In this document: positions 27,701 through 34,403 of the stretch, piece after piece
Position numbering within the stretch: position 1 is the first letter of the stretch
Layout: each line of letters starts with the position of its first letter
The notes under the pieces: generated by a model
Told to the model about the DNA's origin: nothing
The model's database searches: none
The model's input: only the letters and a program-made list of their open reading frames with translations
Assembly: GCA_016719105.1 (NCBI GenBank)
Contig: JADKAQ010000046.1
Coordinates: 186,001 to 250,000, forward strand
Direction of reading: 5' to 3'
Length of the DNA: 64,000 nt
Source: Gemmatimonadota bacterium
GTDB taxonomy: Bacteria > Gemmatimonadota > Gemmatimonadetes > Gemmatimonadales > Gemmatimonadaceae
Made by a program: the position numbers and the translations under genes

Positions 27701-27897
27701 ACCAGGCGCTCGACGCGCAGCTCGGCGCCGCGCGCACGACGCTGGAGAACGGGCAGGTGCGGCCCGCGATGCTTCTGCTCGACAACGTGCAGGCGGCGAT
27801 TCGTCGCTACGAGGCGAGCGGGGAGATCTCGAAGGCCGACTCGGCGTCGTTGCGGTCGGTGATCACGCGACTCATCACGTCGCTGAACAAGAGCTAG
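24730..27897 (+). CDS. Lamin-tail / Big_2 / NUC endonuclease / PKD lipoprotein
   Basis: Surface lipoprotein of 1055 residues with lipobox ALAVAAC. Domain order: lamin-tail 1 (about 46-190), Pro-rich linker, Big_2 (about 205-285), lamin-tail 2 (about 295-435), Big_2-like (about 445-535), DNA/RNA non-specific endonuclease (about 545-790), two PKD domains (about 800-960) and a helical C-terminus. The nuclease has the DRGHLARSFD motif with catalytic His638, followed by FYFSNIIPQAADNNQGPW supplying the metal-binding Asn. The two lamin-tail domains are close copies (EIHYDN.GTD.GEAIE, TDLTGWS.VLYNGNGGAVY). Likely role is extracellular nucleic-acid degradation. Start ATG 24730 is the one that opens the lipoprotein signal; there is no clear ribosome site. 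Confidence 0.88.
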   Translation: MRHSFRSAAFAALALAVAACAESGPVAPPLAVSPLLNGATAAPPVRLSEIHYDNTGTDAGEAIEISAPAGTDLTGWSVVLYNGNGGAVYTPTTTLSGIVADNCSGRGVMVVNYAANGLQNGSPDGVALVDAGGTLVEFLSYEGTFVAVGGAAAGVTSTDIGVSENGSEPLGLSLQRQSDGSWAAAATSTFGSCNDNGAPPPPPVVASVTIAPNGASIAVGATQQFAATAADANGATIPGATFAWSSENAAVATVSASGLVTGVAAGSANIIAAESGGIADTVSVTVTAAPPPPPPLPSTRFSEIHYDNFGTDVGEAIEVEGPAGTDLTGWSIVLYNGNGGAVYATVPLTGTIPDLCTGRGVISTSISGIQNGNPDGFALADATGTLVEFLSYGGAFTGVGGAANGVLSLDIGQAESSATQAGQSLHRDNSGVWQPAATASFGACYGQTPPPPSNTITFSGRTSADPALPVGFEDQLFATVRDPQGQVITTTVTWVSETPAVASIDANGVVHALSVGTYRVRATAADGITTATYTLDTQLATAGGTAVYGNNIEFGVPADGDASDDILVARAQFTSSFNPARGIPNWVSYNLEATHIGTQDRCDCFTYDPALPSSLPRYTTADYTGAGTFAGYGIDRGHLARSFDRSTGLLDNASTFYFSNIIPQAADNNQGPWAALENFLGDEARFQNREVYVIAGAAGSKGTVKGEGKITIPAYTWKVAVTMPRDQGLLQVDDLSDLTVLAVLMPNDAGIRNVPWQTYETTVDAIEALTGYDLLDLLPDPVEIAVESKTLPPVAAVDGPYSSAEGSSVSMSGATSSDPDGDALTYAWSFGDGTFGTGATTSHSYTQDGSFTVQLVVTDARGLADTVTTTATVSNVAPVIAAFAGATLYPFETYKASGTFTDPGTDPWTATVDYGTGGGAQALALTGRTFKLSQAYNQAGTFTVQVVVSDDDASHTRTARVTVLTVSQGILGTQATLQLLLSAGRISNAVYQALDAQLGAARTTLENGQVRPAMLLLDNVQAAIRRYEASGEISKADSASLRSVITRLITSLNKS

Positions 27898-27907
27898 GCG
27901 CGCGACG

Positions 27908-27935
27908 CGGGCGCGGACGTTCGCGCCCGTTGTTG
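27908..27935 (+). terminator. Terminator of the nuclease gene
   Basis: Arms CGGGCGCG (27908-27915) and CGCGCCCG (27922-27929), 6-nt loop, then TTGTTG. It begins 11 bases after the stop codon. Confidence 0.8.
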
Positions 27936-27951
27936 CCCGTAGACCGTCGGG

Positions 27952-27983
27952 GGCCCCCTGCGACCATCCAGTCGCGGGGGGCT
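27952..27983 (+). terminator. Second hairpin downstream of the nuclease gene
   Basis: Stem of about 11-12 bp with one wobble pair (27952-27963 with 27972-27983), 8-nt loop, followed by CTTCG. Probably a backup terminator insulating the next gene. Confidence 0.55.
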
Positions 27984-28166
27984 CTTCGCGTCGGCCAGAA
28001 CAGCGACGTCCCGGTAGGCTGCGGGGAATCGCCCTTGCGCCACCCCCCGGCCCCCCCCGAGCATTCCCGGGCCGCCGCTGCGGCCGCTCCCAGTGGCTCC
28101 CACGTGGCGACTCACGTGGCCACCCCCGCAATCCGCGGGACGATCCGGACTCCATCCGATTCACCG

Positions 28167-31100
28167 ATGTCCGCCATTCGCACCCTCTCCGCCGTCGCGC
28201 TCGCGACCGCGGCGCTCGCCATCGTCGTCGTGCCGTCAGGCGCCAGTGCCCAGCGCGCCGGCCGCGCCACGTCCACAAGCGCCAGCAGCACCGTCCCGCC
28301 CTACAATCCGCGCCTCTACTCCGACCCGACGGCCACCAACAAGGCCTTCAAGTCGCTGCGCTGGCGCCTCATTGGCCCGTTCCGCGGCGGTCGCGTCGAC
28401 GCCGTGGCCGGCGACCCCACCAAGCCGCTCGTCTACTACATGGGCGCGGTGAACGGCGGCGTCTGGAAGACGACCAACGCCGGGATCTCGTGGGAGAACA
28501 TCACCGATGGCAAGACCGACATCTCATCGGTCGGCGCCGTCACCGTGGCCCCATCGGACCCTAACGTGATCTACGTGGGGACCGGCGAGTCGCAGCTGCG
28601 CGAGGACCTCACGTACGGCACCGGCGTCTATCGCTCCACCGACGCCGGCGAGACGTGGCAGCACCTCGGCCTCGTCGAGACGCACCAGGTCACGGCGATC
28701 CGCGTGCACCCCAACAACCCCGACGTGGCCTACGTCGCAGCGATCGGGCACGCCTTCGGCCCTAACGCGGAGCGCGGTGTCTTTCGCACGATGGACGGCG
28801 GGAAGTCGTGGAAGAAGATCCTCTTCCTCGACGACTCGACCGGGGCCACCGACCTGTCGATGGACCCCACCAATCCGCGCATCCTCTACGCGTCGATGTG
28901 GAAGTTCCAGCGCTCACCGTGGGGGATGGACGCCGGGGGCGGCAAGAGCGGACTGTGGAAGTCGACCGACGGGGGCGATACGTGGGTCGACCTGTCGGGC
29001 AACCGCGGGATGCCCAAGGCGCCGTTAGGCAAGATCGGCATCGCGGTCTCGCCGGCCAACCCGCGCCGGCTCTTTGCCTCCATCGAGGCGAAGGACACGC
29101 TGGGGGGGATCTTCCGCTCCGACGACGCCGGCGCCACGTGGAGCCGCACCAACGGGGAGCAGAAGTTCCAGGTGCGCCCGTGGTACTACTCGGCCGTCAC
29201 CGCCGACCCCACCAATGAGAACACCGTCTACGTGATGAACCTGCAGGTGTGGCGGTCGATCGATGGGGGGAAGACCTTCTCGCGACTGCGCGTCCCGCAC
29301 GGCGACACGCACATCATGTGGGTCGACCCGAAGGACCCCACCCGGCTGATCAACGGCAACGACGGCGGCGCCACGGTGTCGCAGGATGGCGGCAAGAGCT
29401 GGTCGTCGATCTACAACCAACCGACGTCGCAGTTCTATCACGTCATCACCGACAACCAGTGGCCGTACCGCCTGTACGGCGCCCAGCAGGACAACTCGGC
29501 CATCACCATTGCCTCGCGCTCGGACTTCGGCTCCATCGGCGAGCGTGACTGGTGGAGCGTGGCCGGGTGCGAGAACGCCCACATCGCCGTCGACCCGCGC
29601 GACCCCAACATCACCTACGGTGGTTGCTACACGGGGATGCTGATGCGGCACGACAACCGCACGCAGCAGACGCGCGACATCGCCGTCTGGCTCAACAACT
29701 ACGACGGCATCCCGGCGAGTGACGTCCCGAACCGCTTCCAGTGGACCTTCCCGGTCCTCCTCTCGCCGCACGACCCCACCATCCTGTACGCCACGTCGCA
29801 GCACGTCTGGCGCTCCACCAACGAGGGACGGAGCTGGGACCGCATCTCGCCCGACCTCACCTACGCCGATCCGGCCACGTTAGGCCCCACCGGCGGCCCG
29901 GTGCACAAGGACATGACCGGGACGGAGTGGTACGCGACGATCTATGCCTTCGCCGAGTCGCCCAGGGCCAAGGGGGAGCTGTGGACGGGGTCGGACGACG
30001 GGCGCGTGCACCTCTCGCGCGACGGCGGCGCGACGTGGAGCGACGTGACTCCCAAGGCGATGGTGAAGCACACCCGCATCACCGGGATCGAGCCCTCGCC
30101 GCACGACCCGGCGGTCGCCTATCTCTCGGCCACGCGCTACCAGCTCGACGACTTCCGCCCGTACTTCTACAAGACCACCGACTACGGCAAGAGCTGGACG
30201 CGCATCGACAACGGGATCCCGATGGGGGCCTACGCGCGCTCCATTCGCGAGGACCCGATCCGGCGCGGGCTCCTCTTTGCCGCGACCGAGATCGGCGTCT
30301 GGGTCTCGCTCGACGACGGCGCCAACTGGCAGCCGTTGCAGCTCAACCTGCCGCGCGCCAGCGTGCGCGACCTGCGCGTGCATGAGAACGACATCGTCGT
30401 CGCCACGCACGGGCGCTCCTTCTGGGCGCTCGACGACATCGCGGTCATCCGCCAGCTGCATGATTCGGTGACCGCCAAGCCGCTGCACCTCTTCCAGCCG
30501 TCCACCGCCTGGCGCTTTGCCGGCGGACACGGCGGGCGCGGGGGGAATGCCGGCGAGAATCCGTACGACGGCGTCCTCGTCGACTACTGGGTCGGGACAC
30601 CCCCCACCGACAAGCTCACGCTGGAGTTCGTCGACCCGCGCGGGACGGTCGTGCGTTCGTTCAGCAGTGCCACCAAGCGAGACAGCACCGCGAAGGCGCC
30701 GGTCGACTCCATGGCCTACGTCGCCTCCGACTCGATCGTGACCACGCGTCCCGGCACCAACCGCTTCTTCTGGAACCTGCGCTATCCCAACGCGAAGGAG
30801 ATCAAGACCGTGGTGAACGACATGGGGACGCTGGCCGGCCCCACGGTCGTCCCCGGCGACTTCCGAGTGCGCCTCATCGCCGGCAAGGACACGCTGGTGC
30901 GCCCGTTCACCGTCAAGCTCGACCCGCGCGTGCAGGCGACCACCGCCGACCTGCAGCAGACCTTTGACCTGGGGATGAAGGTGCGCGGCCGACTAGGCGA
31001 CATCGTCGACGCCTTCGCCCGCATCGAGGACCTGCAGCAGCAGATCGACGTGCGCGTCACGCAGTCGTCGGAGCAGGCGTATGCCCAGCGCGTGAAGGAC

Positions 31101-31427
31101 GCCGCCAAGCCGGTGCGCGACCAGCTCGAGGTGGTGCGCACCGAACTGGTCGACTGGTTCAACCACGACGACCAGGCGACGCTGCACTTCCCGATCAAGC
31201 TGTACAACATGATGCTGTCGCTCAACTCGCAGGTGCTGGGGCAGGACGCCGCCCCCACCAAGCAGCACGGCGAGATCCTGAATGAGCTGGGCGGCAAGGT
31301 CGACGTGCAGCTGCAACGCCTGCAGCAGCTCGAGGCCAGCGAGATCAAGAAGCTCAATGCATTGCTGCAGGAGCTGGGGCTGCCGCCGGTGTTTGTCCCG
31401 CCGACGACGGTCAAGACCATCTCCTGA
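28167..31427 (+). CDS. Secreted VPS10/BNR-repeat beta-propeller protein
   Basis: Protein of 1086 residues with signal peptide (AALAIVVVPSGASAQ). Residues about 60-780 are a double beta-propeller with some eleven Asp-box (BNR) motifs such as STDAGETW, TMDGGKSW, STDGGDTW, SDDAGATW, SQDGGKSW, SRDGGATW and TTDYGKSW, as in sortilin/VPS10-like and sialidase-like exported proteins. A beta-sandwich and a C-terminal coiled coil (IVDAFARIEDLQQQIDVRV) follow. Such proteins are abundant in Gemmatimonadota and Acidobacteriota and lack a defined function; glycosidase activity is not shown. The stop overlaps the next ATG by one base (TGATG), so the two are cotranscribed. Confidence 0.86.
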   Translation: MSAIRTLSAVALATAALAIVVVPSGASAQRAGRATSTSASSTVPPYNPRLYSDPTATNKAFKSLRWRLIGPFRGGRVDAVAGDPTKPLVYYMGAVNGGVWKTTNAGISWENITDGKTDISSVGAVTVAPSDPNVIYVGTGESQLREDLTYGTGVYRSTDAGETWQHLGLVETHQVTAIRVHPNNPDVAYVAAIGHAFGPNAERGVFRTMDGGKSWKKILFLDDSTGATDLSMDPTNPRILYASMWKFQRSPWGMDAGGGKSGLWKSTDGGDTWVDLSGNRGMPKAPLGKIGIAVSPANPRRLFASIEAKDTLGGIFRSDDAGATWSRTNGEQKFQVRPWYYSAVTADPTNENTVYVMNLQVWRSIDGGKTFSRLRVPHGDTHIMWVDPKDPTRLINGNDGGATVSQDGGKSWSSIYNQPTSQFYHVITDNQWPYRLYGAQQDNSAITIASRSDFGSIGERDWWSVAGCENAHIAVDPRDPNITYGGCYTGMLMRHDNRTQQTRDIAVWLNNYDGIPASDVPNRFQWTFPVLLSPHDPTILYATSQHVWRSTNEGRSWDRISPDLTYADPATLGPTGGPVHKDMTGTEWYATIYAFAESPRAKGELWTGSDDGRVHLSRDGGATWSDVTPKAMVKHTRITGIEPSPHDPAVAYLSATRYQLDDFRPYFYKTTDYGKSWTRIDNGIPMGAYARSIREDPIRRGLLFAATEIGVWVSLDDGANWQPLQLNLPRASVRDLRVHENDIVVATHGRSFWALDDIAVIRQLHDSVTAKPLHLFQPSTAWRFAGGHGGRGGNAGENPYDGVLVDYWVGTPPTDKLTLEFVDPRGTVVRSFSSATKRDSTAKAPVDSMAYVASDSIVTTRPGTNRFFWNLRYPNAKEIKTVVNDMGTLAGPTVVPGDFRVRLIAGKDTLVRPFTVKLDPRVQATTADLQQTFDLGMKVRGRLGDIVDAFARIEDLQQQIDVRVTQSSEQAYAQRVKDAAKPVRDQLEVVRTELVDWFNHDDQATLHFPIKLYNMMLSLNSQVLGQDAAPTKQHGEILNELGGKVDVQLQRLQQLEASEIKKLNALLQELGLPPVFVPPTTVKTIS

Positions 31428-32620
31428 TGGCCACGCTCTTCTTCATCGTCTTTCTCGACCTCGTTGGCTTCGGGATGATCGTCCCGGTGCTCCCGTTCTA
31501 CGCGGAGCACCTGGGGATCGCCCCGTCGCTCGTCATCTTCCTCTTCGGGCTCTACTCATTCGGCCAGCTCTTCGGCGCCCCGCTGTGGGGCGCCATGAGC
31601 GACCGGACCGGTCGTCGTCCTGTCCTGCTGGCCACGCTGGCGGCCAACGCCATCGCCAACGTCGCCCTCGCCTTCACCGACGACCCGTGGACCCCGGCGT
31701 TCTCTCGCCTGGTCTCCGGACTCGCGGCCGGCAACATCTCCATCGCCTACGCCTACGTGGCCGACATCACCCCCGACGCCGAGCGTCCCAAGGCATTGGG
31801 GATGCTGGGGGCGGCCTTCGGGCTCGGCTTCATCCTCGGGCCCGCCATCGGCGGCATCCTGGGCGGCAGCGATCCCACCACGGCCAACATCTCGCGCGTG
31901 GCGCTGTCGGCCGCCTTCATGTCGGCGCTGGCCTTCTTCGCCACGCTCGCCCGCCTCAAGGAAAGCCACGGCCCCGAGCACCGCGCCATCTCGCAGGCGC
32001 AACCGCGTGGCATCAAGTGGGAGCTACTCTCGCGCCCGTCGCTCCGTCAGCTGCTCGCGATGACGATGATCGTCGTCGGCGCGGTGTCCATGCTGCAGGG
32101 GACCTTCTCGCTCTGGGCCGCCGAGTCGCTGGGCGTCAGCCCGCGCAACCTCGGCTTCGTCTTCGCCCTCATCGGCGTCATGGCGGTCGGCATCCAGGGT
32201 GGGCTGATCGGGCGACTCACCGCCCGCTTCGGCCCCGAGCGCCTCACCCGCGCGGGCGCACTGTTCGTCGCGGTCTCCCTCGTCTTCATCCCCTTCTCGC
32301 CTAACGTCTGGGCCGCGCTCTTCCCCATGGGGCTCTACGGCATCGGGAGCGCACTCTTCTCGCCCAGCGTCAGCACGCTCATCACCCGCGCCGCCGGCCC
32401 CGCCGAGCGCGGCGCGGTACTCGGCGTCTTCCAGGGGGTCTCGTCGCTCGGGCGCGTGGTGGGGCCGGTGGCCGCGAGCGGGATCGCCGCCGTCGCCGGG
32501 CTCCGCGTCCCGTTCTGGGTGGCGGCGGTCGTGACGTTAGGCGGCGCGTTCATGGTGCAGGGCCCCCGTGCGATGGGCGAGCCGGTGGCGCCGCCGGTCG
32601 CTCCTCCGGCCATCGACTGA
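31427..32620 (+). CDS. MFS transporter, TetA-like drug:proton antiporter type
   Basis: Membrane protein of 397 residues with twelve predicted helices. MFS motif A follows helix 2: GAMSDRTGRRPVLL; motif B/C regions are LVSGLAAGNISIAYAYVADI and GAAFGLGFILGPAIGG (antiporter motif C). This pattern fits the DHA1/TetA group of exporters. The start ATG overlaps the stop of the propeller gene. Substrate unknown; tetracycline is not implied. Confidence 0.88.
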   Translation: MATLFFIVFLDLVGFGMIVPVLPFYAEHLGIAPSLVIFLFGLYSFGQLFGAPLWGAMSDRTGRRPVLLATLAANAIANVALAFTDDPWTPAFSRLVSGLAAGNISIAYAYVADITPDAERPKALGMLGAAFGLGFILGPAIGGILGGSDPTTANISRVALSAAFMSALAFFATLARLKESHGPEHRAISQAQPRGIKWELLSRPSLRQLLAMTMIVVGAVSMLQGTFSLWAAESLGVSPRNLGFVFALIGVMAVGIQGGLIGRLTARFGPERLTRAGALFVAVSLVFIPFSPNVWAALFPMGLYGIGSALFSPSVSTLITRAAGPAERGAVLGVFQGVSSLGRVVGPVAASGIAAVAGLRVPFWVAAVVTLGGAFMVQGPRAMGEPVAPPVAPPAID

Positions 32621-32622
32621 TC

Positions 32623-32665
32623 GCGCACCCCCTCGGGCGGCAGCTCCGTACGTACGCGGGTGCGC
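32623..32665. terminator. Possible long-loop terminator between convergent genes
   Basis: Perfect 8-bp arms GCGCACCC (32623-32630) and GGGTGCGC (32658-32665) separated by 27 nt. It lies between the MFS stop and the HD-GYP stop. The loop is long, so the structure is only plausible. Confidence 0.4.
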
Positions 32666-32675
32666 CAGCAGCGTG

Positions 32676-34307
32676 CTAGAGGCCGCCGAGGTCGCGTCGT
32701 TCCTCGAGTACGCGCTCGAAGAGCGGGACCAACCCCGGATCGAAGTGCGTCCCCGCGTCGGCGTGGATGATCTCCATCGCCTTCGCGTGCGGGAGCCCCG
32801 GCTTGTAGCTGCGCGCCGTGGTCAGCGCGTCGTAGACGTCGGCCAGACCGAGGATGCGCGCCACCATCGGGATCGCCTCACCCGACAGCCCGTGCGGATA
32901 GCCGGTCCCATCCCACTTCTCGTGATGCGACAGGATGATCGGGAGGACGTCCTCCGGCACGTCGATCCCCTTGAGCAGCTCGACCCCCGCCTCGGGGTGC
33001 GAACGCATGAGCGCCCACTCCTCCGCCGTGAGGCGACCGGGCTTGTTCAGGATCTCGGCCGGGATGTCGATCTTGCCGACGTCGTGCAGCAGGGCTCCGA
33101 CACGGAACCAGAACATGCGCCGTTCCTCGAAGCCCGCGCGCCGGGCGAGCGCGCACGCGAGGTCGGCCACCCGCATGCAGTGCCCCTGCGTGTACGCGTC
33201 CTTCGATTCGATCGATTCGCCCCACTCCCGCACGACCGCAAGGAAGCCCACCTCGAGCCGGTTCTGCCGGCGATCGAGGTCGGCGAGGTCGCGTCGCGCC
33301 CGCAGCTGCACGAACAGCTGGTGCGAGCGGTTGAGCGCCTGCACCGTCTCACGATAGCGCCCCAGGCGCGACAACAGCTCCGCATGCTCGCGCGACAGCT
33401 CGGCCTGCAGCAGGACGTCCTGGCGCATCGAGGCGAGCGCCGAGCCTAACGAAAACTCCTGCTCCGCCGCCGAGTGCTCGCCCCGCTCACGGGCGATGAC
33501 GCCCAGGTGCTTGCGCAGCTCGGCCTCGGCGCGCGCGTCGCCCATCTCGCGGACCATCGGCAGCGCGCGGCGACAGACCGCCTCGGCCTCGTCGACGTGT
33601 CCCTGGGCCAGCGCGAGTTCCGCCAGGTTGCCCATGAGGACGATCTGCGCCGAGCGGTCGCCCTCACGCTCGGCCAACCGCGAGGCCTTCTCGTACGCCG
33701 AGGCCGCCGCCCGCCATTCTCCCAGGTCGGTGTGCAGCATCCCCAGGTTGTTGAGCGCTCCACTCAACTCGCGCGCCATCCCCAACCGCTCGTAAGCGGA
33801 GATGCACTCCCGGTAGTGCGCGAGGGCCTGCGTGATGTCGCCGCGGACGCTGGCAATGCTCCCGCGGTTCTGGGACGTCATCGCCGTCAGCCGCACGTCG
33901 CCGGCGCGCACGCCGCACTGGTGCGCGTCGATGTACAGGTGGTCGGCGGCATCGAGGTCGCCACGCTGCCACAGGATCACCGCCCGGATGTTGAGCGCGC
34001 GCCCAAGCGCCGAGTCGAGTCCGGTTGCCGAGGCGACCTGCTGCGCCACCTCGAGGCAGTCGAGCGCGGCATCGGAGTCGCCGTCGAGCTGCCAGGTGCG
34101 GGCAATGCCACACAGTGCATCGGCGACGAGTGCGGGTTCGAGCCCCACCTCGCGTCCGTGCAGCGCATGCTCGTACAACGAGCGGGCCACCGCGCGATGC
34201 CCGGCCCGCTCCTCCTGTTCGGCGCGCACCAGCATCTCCCGCGCCTCGGCGCACGCGGGAGGGTCGACGCCAAGGGCGCCGGGGATGAGGTGCGAGTCGG
34301 TCGACAT
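32676..34307 (-). CDS. TPR-containing HD-GYP phosphodiesterase
   Basis: Protein of 543 residues. Residues about 15-330 are tetratricopeptide repeats (e.g. ALNNLGMLHTDLGEWRAAA, LMGNLAELALAQGHVDEAEA). Residues about 345-540 are an HD-GYP domain with LLHDVGKIDIP (HD), HPEAG, and HHEKWDGTGYP (GYP), i.e. all metal ligands of an active cyclic-di-GMP phosphodiesterase. No membrane segment or receiver domain: input is presumably through the TPR part. The ATG at 34307 has GGGAG five bases upstream, buried in a 7-bp hairpin. A Ser/Thr kinase gene ends 97 bp upstream on the same strand. Confidence 0.9.
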   Translation of the reverse strand: MSTDSHLIPGALGVDPPACAEAREMLVRAEQEERAGHRAVARSLYEHALHGREVGLEPALVADALCGIARTWQLDGDSDAALDCLEVAQQVASATGLDSALGRALNIRAVILWQRGDLDAADHLYIDAHQCGVRAGDVRLTAMTSQNRGSIASVRGDITQALAHYRECISAYERLGMARELSGALNNLGMLHTDLGEWRAAASAYEKASRLAEREGDRSAQIVLMGNLAELALAQGHVDEAEAVCRRALPMVREMGDARAEAELRKHLGVIARERGEHSAAEQEFSLGSALASMRQDVLLQAELSREHAELLSRLGRYRETVQALNRSHQLFVQLRARRDLADLDRRQNRLEVGFLAVVREWGESIESKDAYTQGHCMRVADLACALARRAGFEERRMFWFRVGALLHDVGKIDIPAEILNKPGRLTAEEWALMRSHPEAGVELLKGIDVPEDVLPIILSHHEKWDGTGYPHGLSGEAIPMVARILGLADVYDALTTARSYKPGLPHAKAMEIIHADAGTHFDPGLVPLFERVLEERRDLGGL

Positions 34308-34312
34308 GTGGG

Positions 34313-34333
34313 CTCCCGTAGGACGAACGGGAG
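34313..34333 (-). promoter_or_regulatory. Leader hairpin sequestering the HD-GYP ribosome site
   Basis: In the mRNA direction CTCCCGT, a 7-nt loop and ACGGGAG form a perfect 7-bp stem. The right arm contains the GGGAG that serves as Shine-Dalgarno, five bases before the ATG. Folding would hide it. Whether this is regulation or coincidence is not known. Confidence 0.5.
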
Positions 34334-34403
34334 ACGTCTTGGGTTTCCGTGGTTGCGCTCGGTGGCGCATGACCACGACCGACGTGACGCAGGTGACGTT
34401 GCG

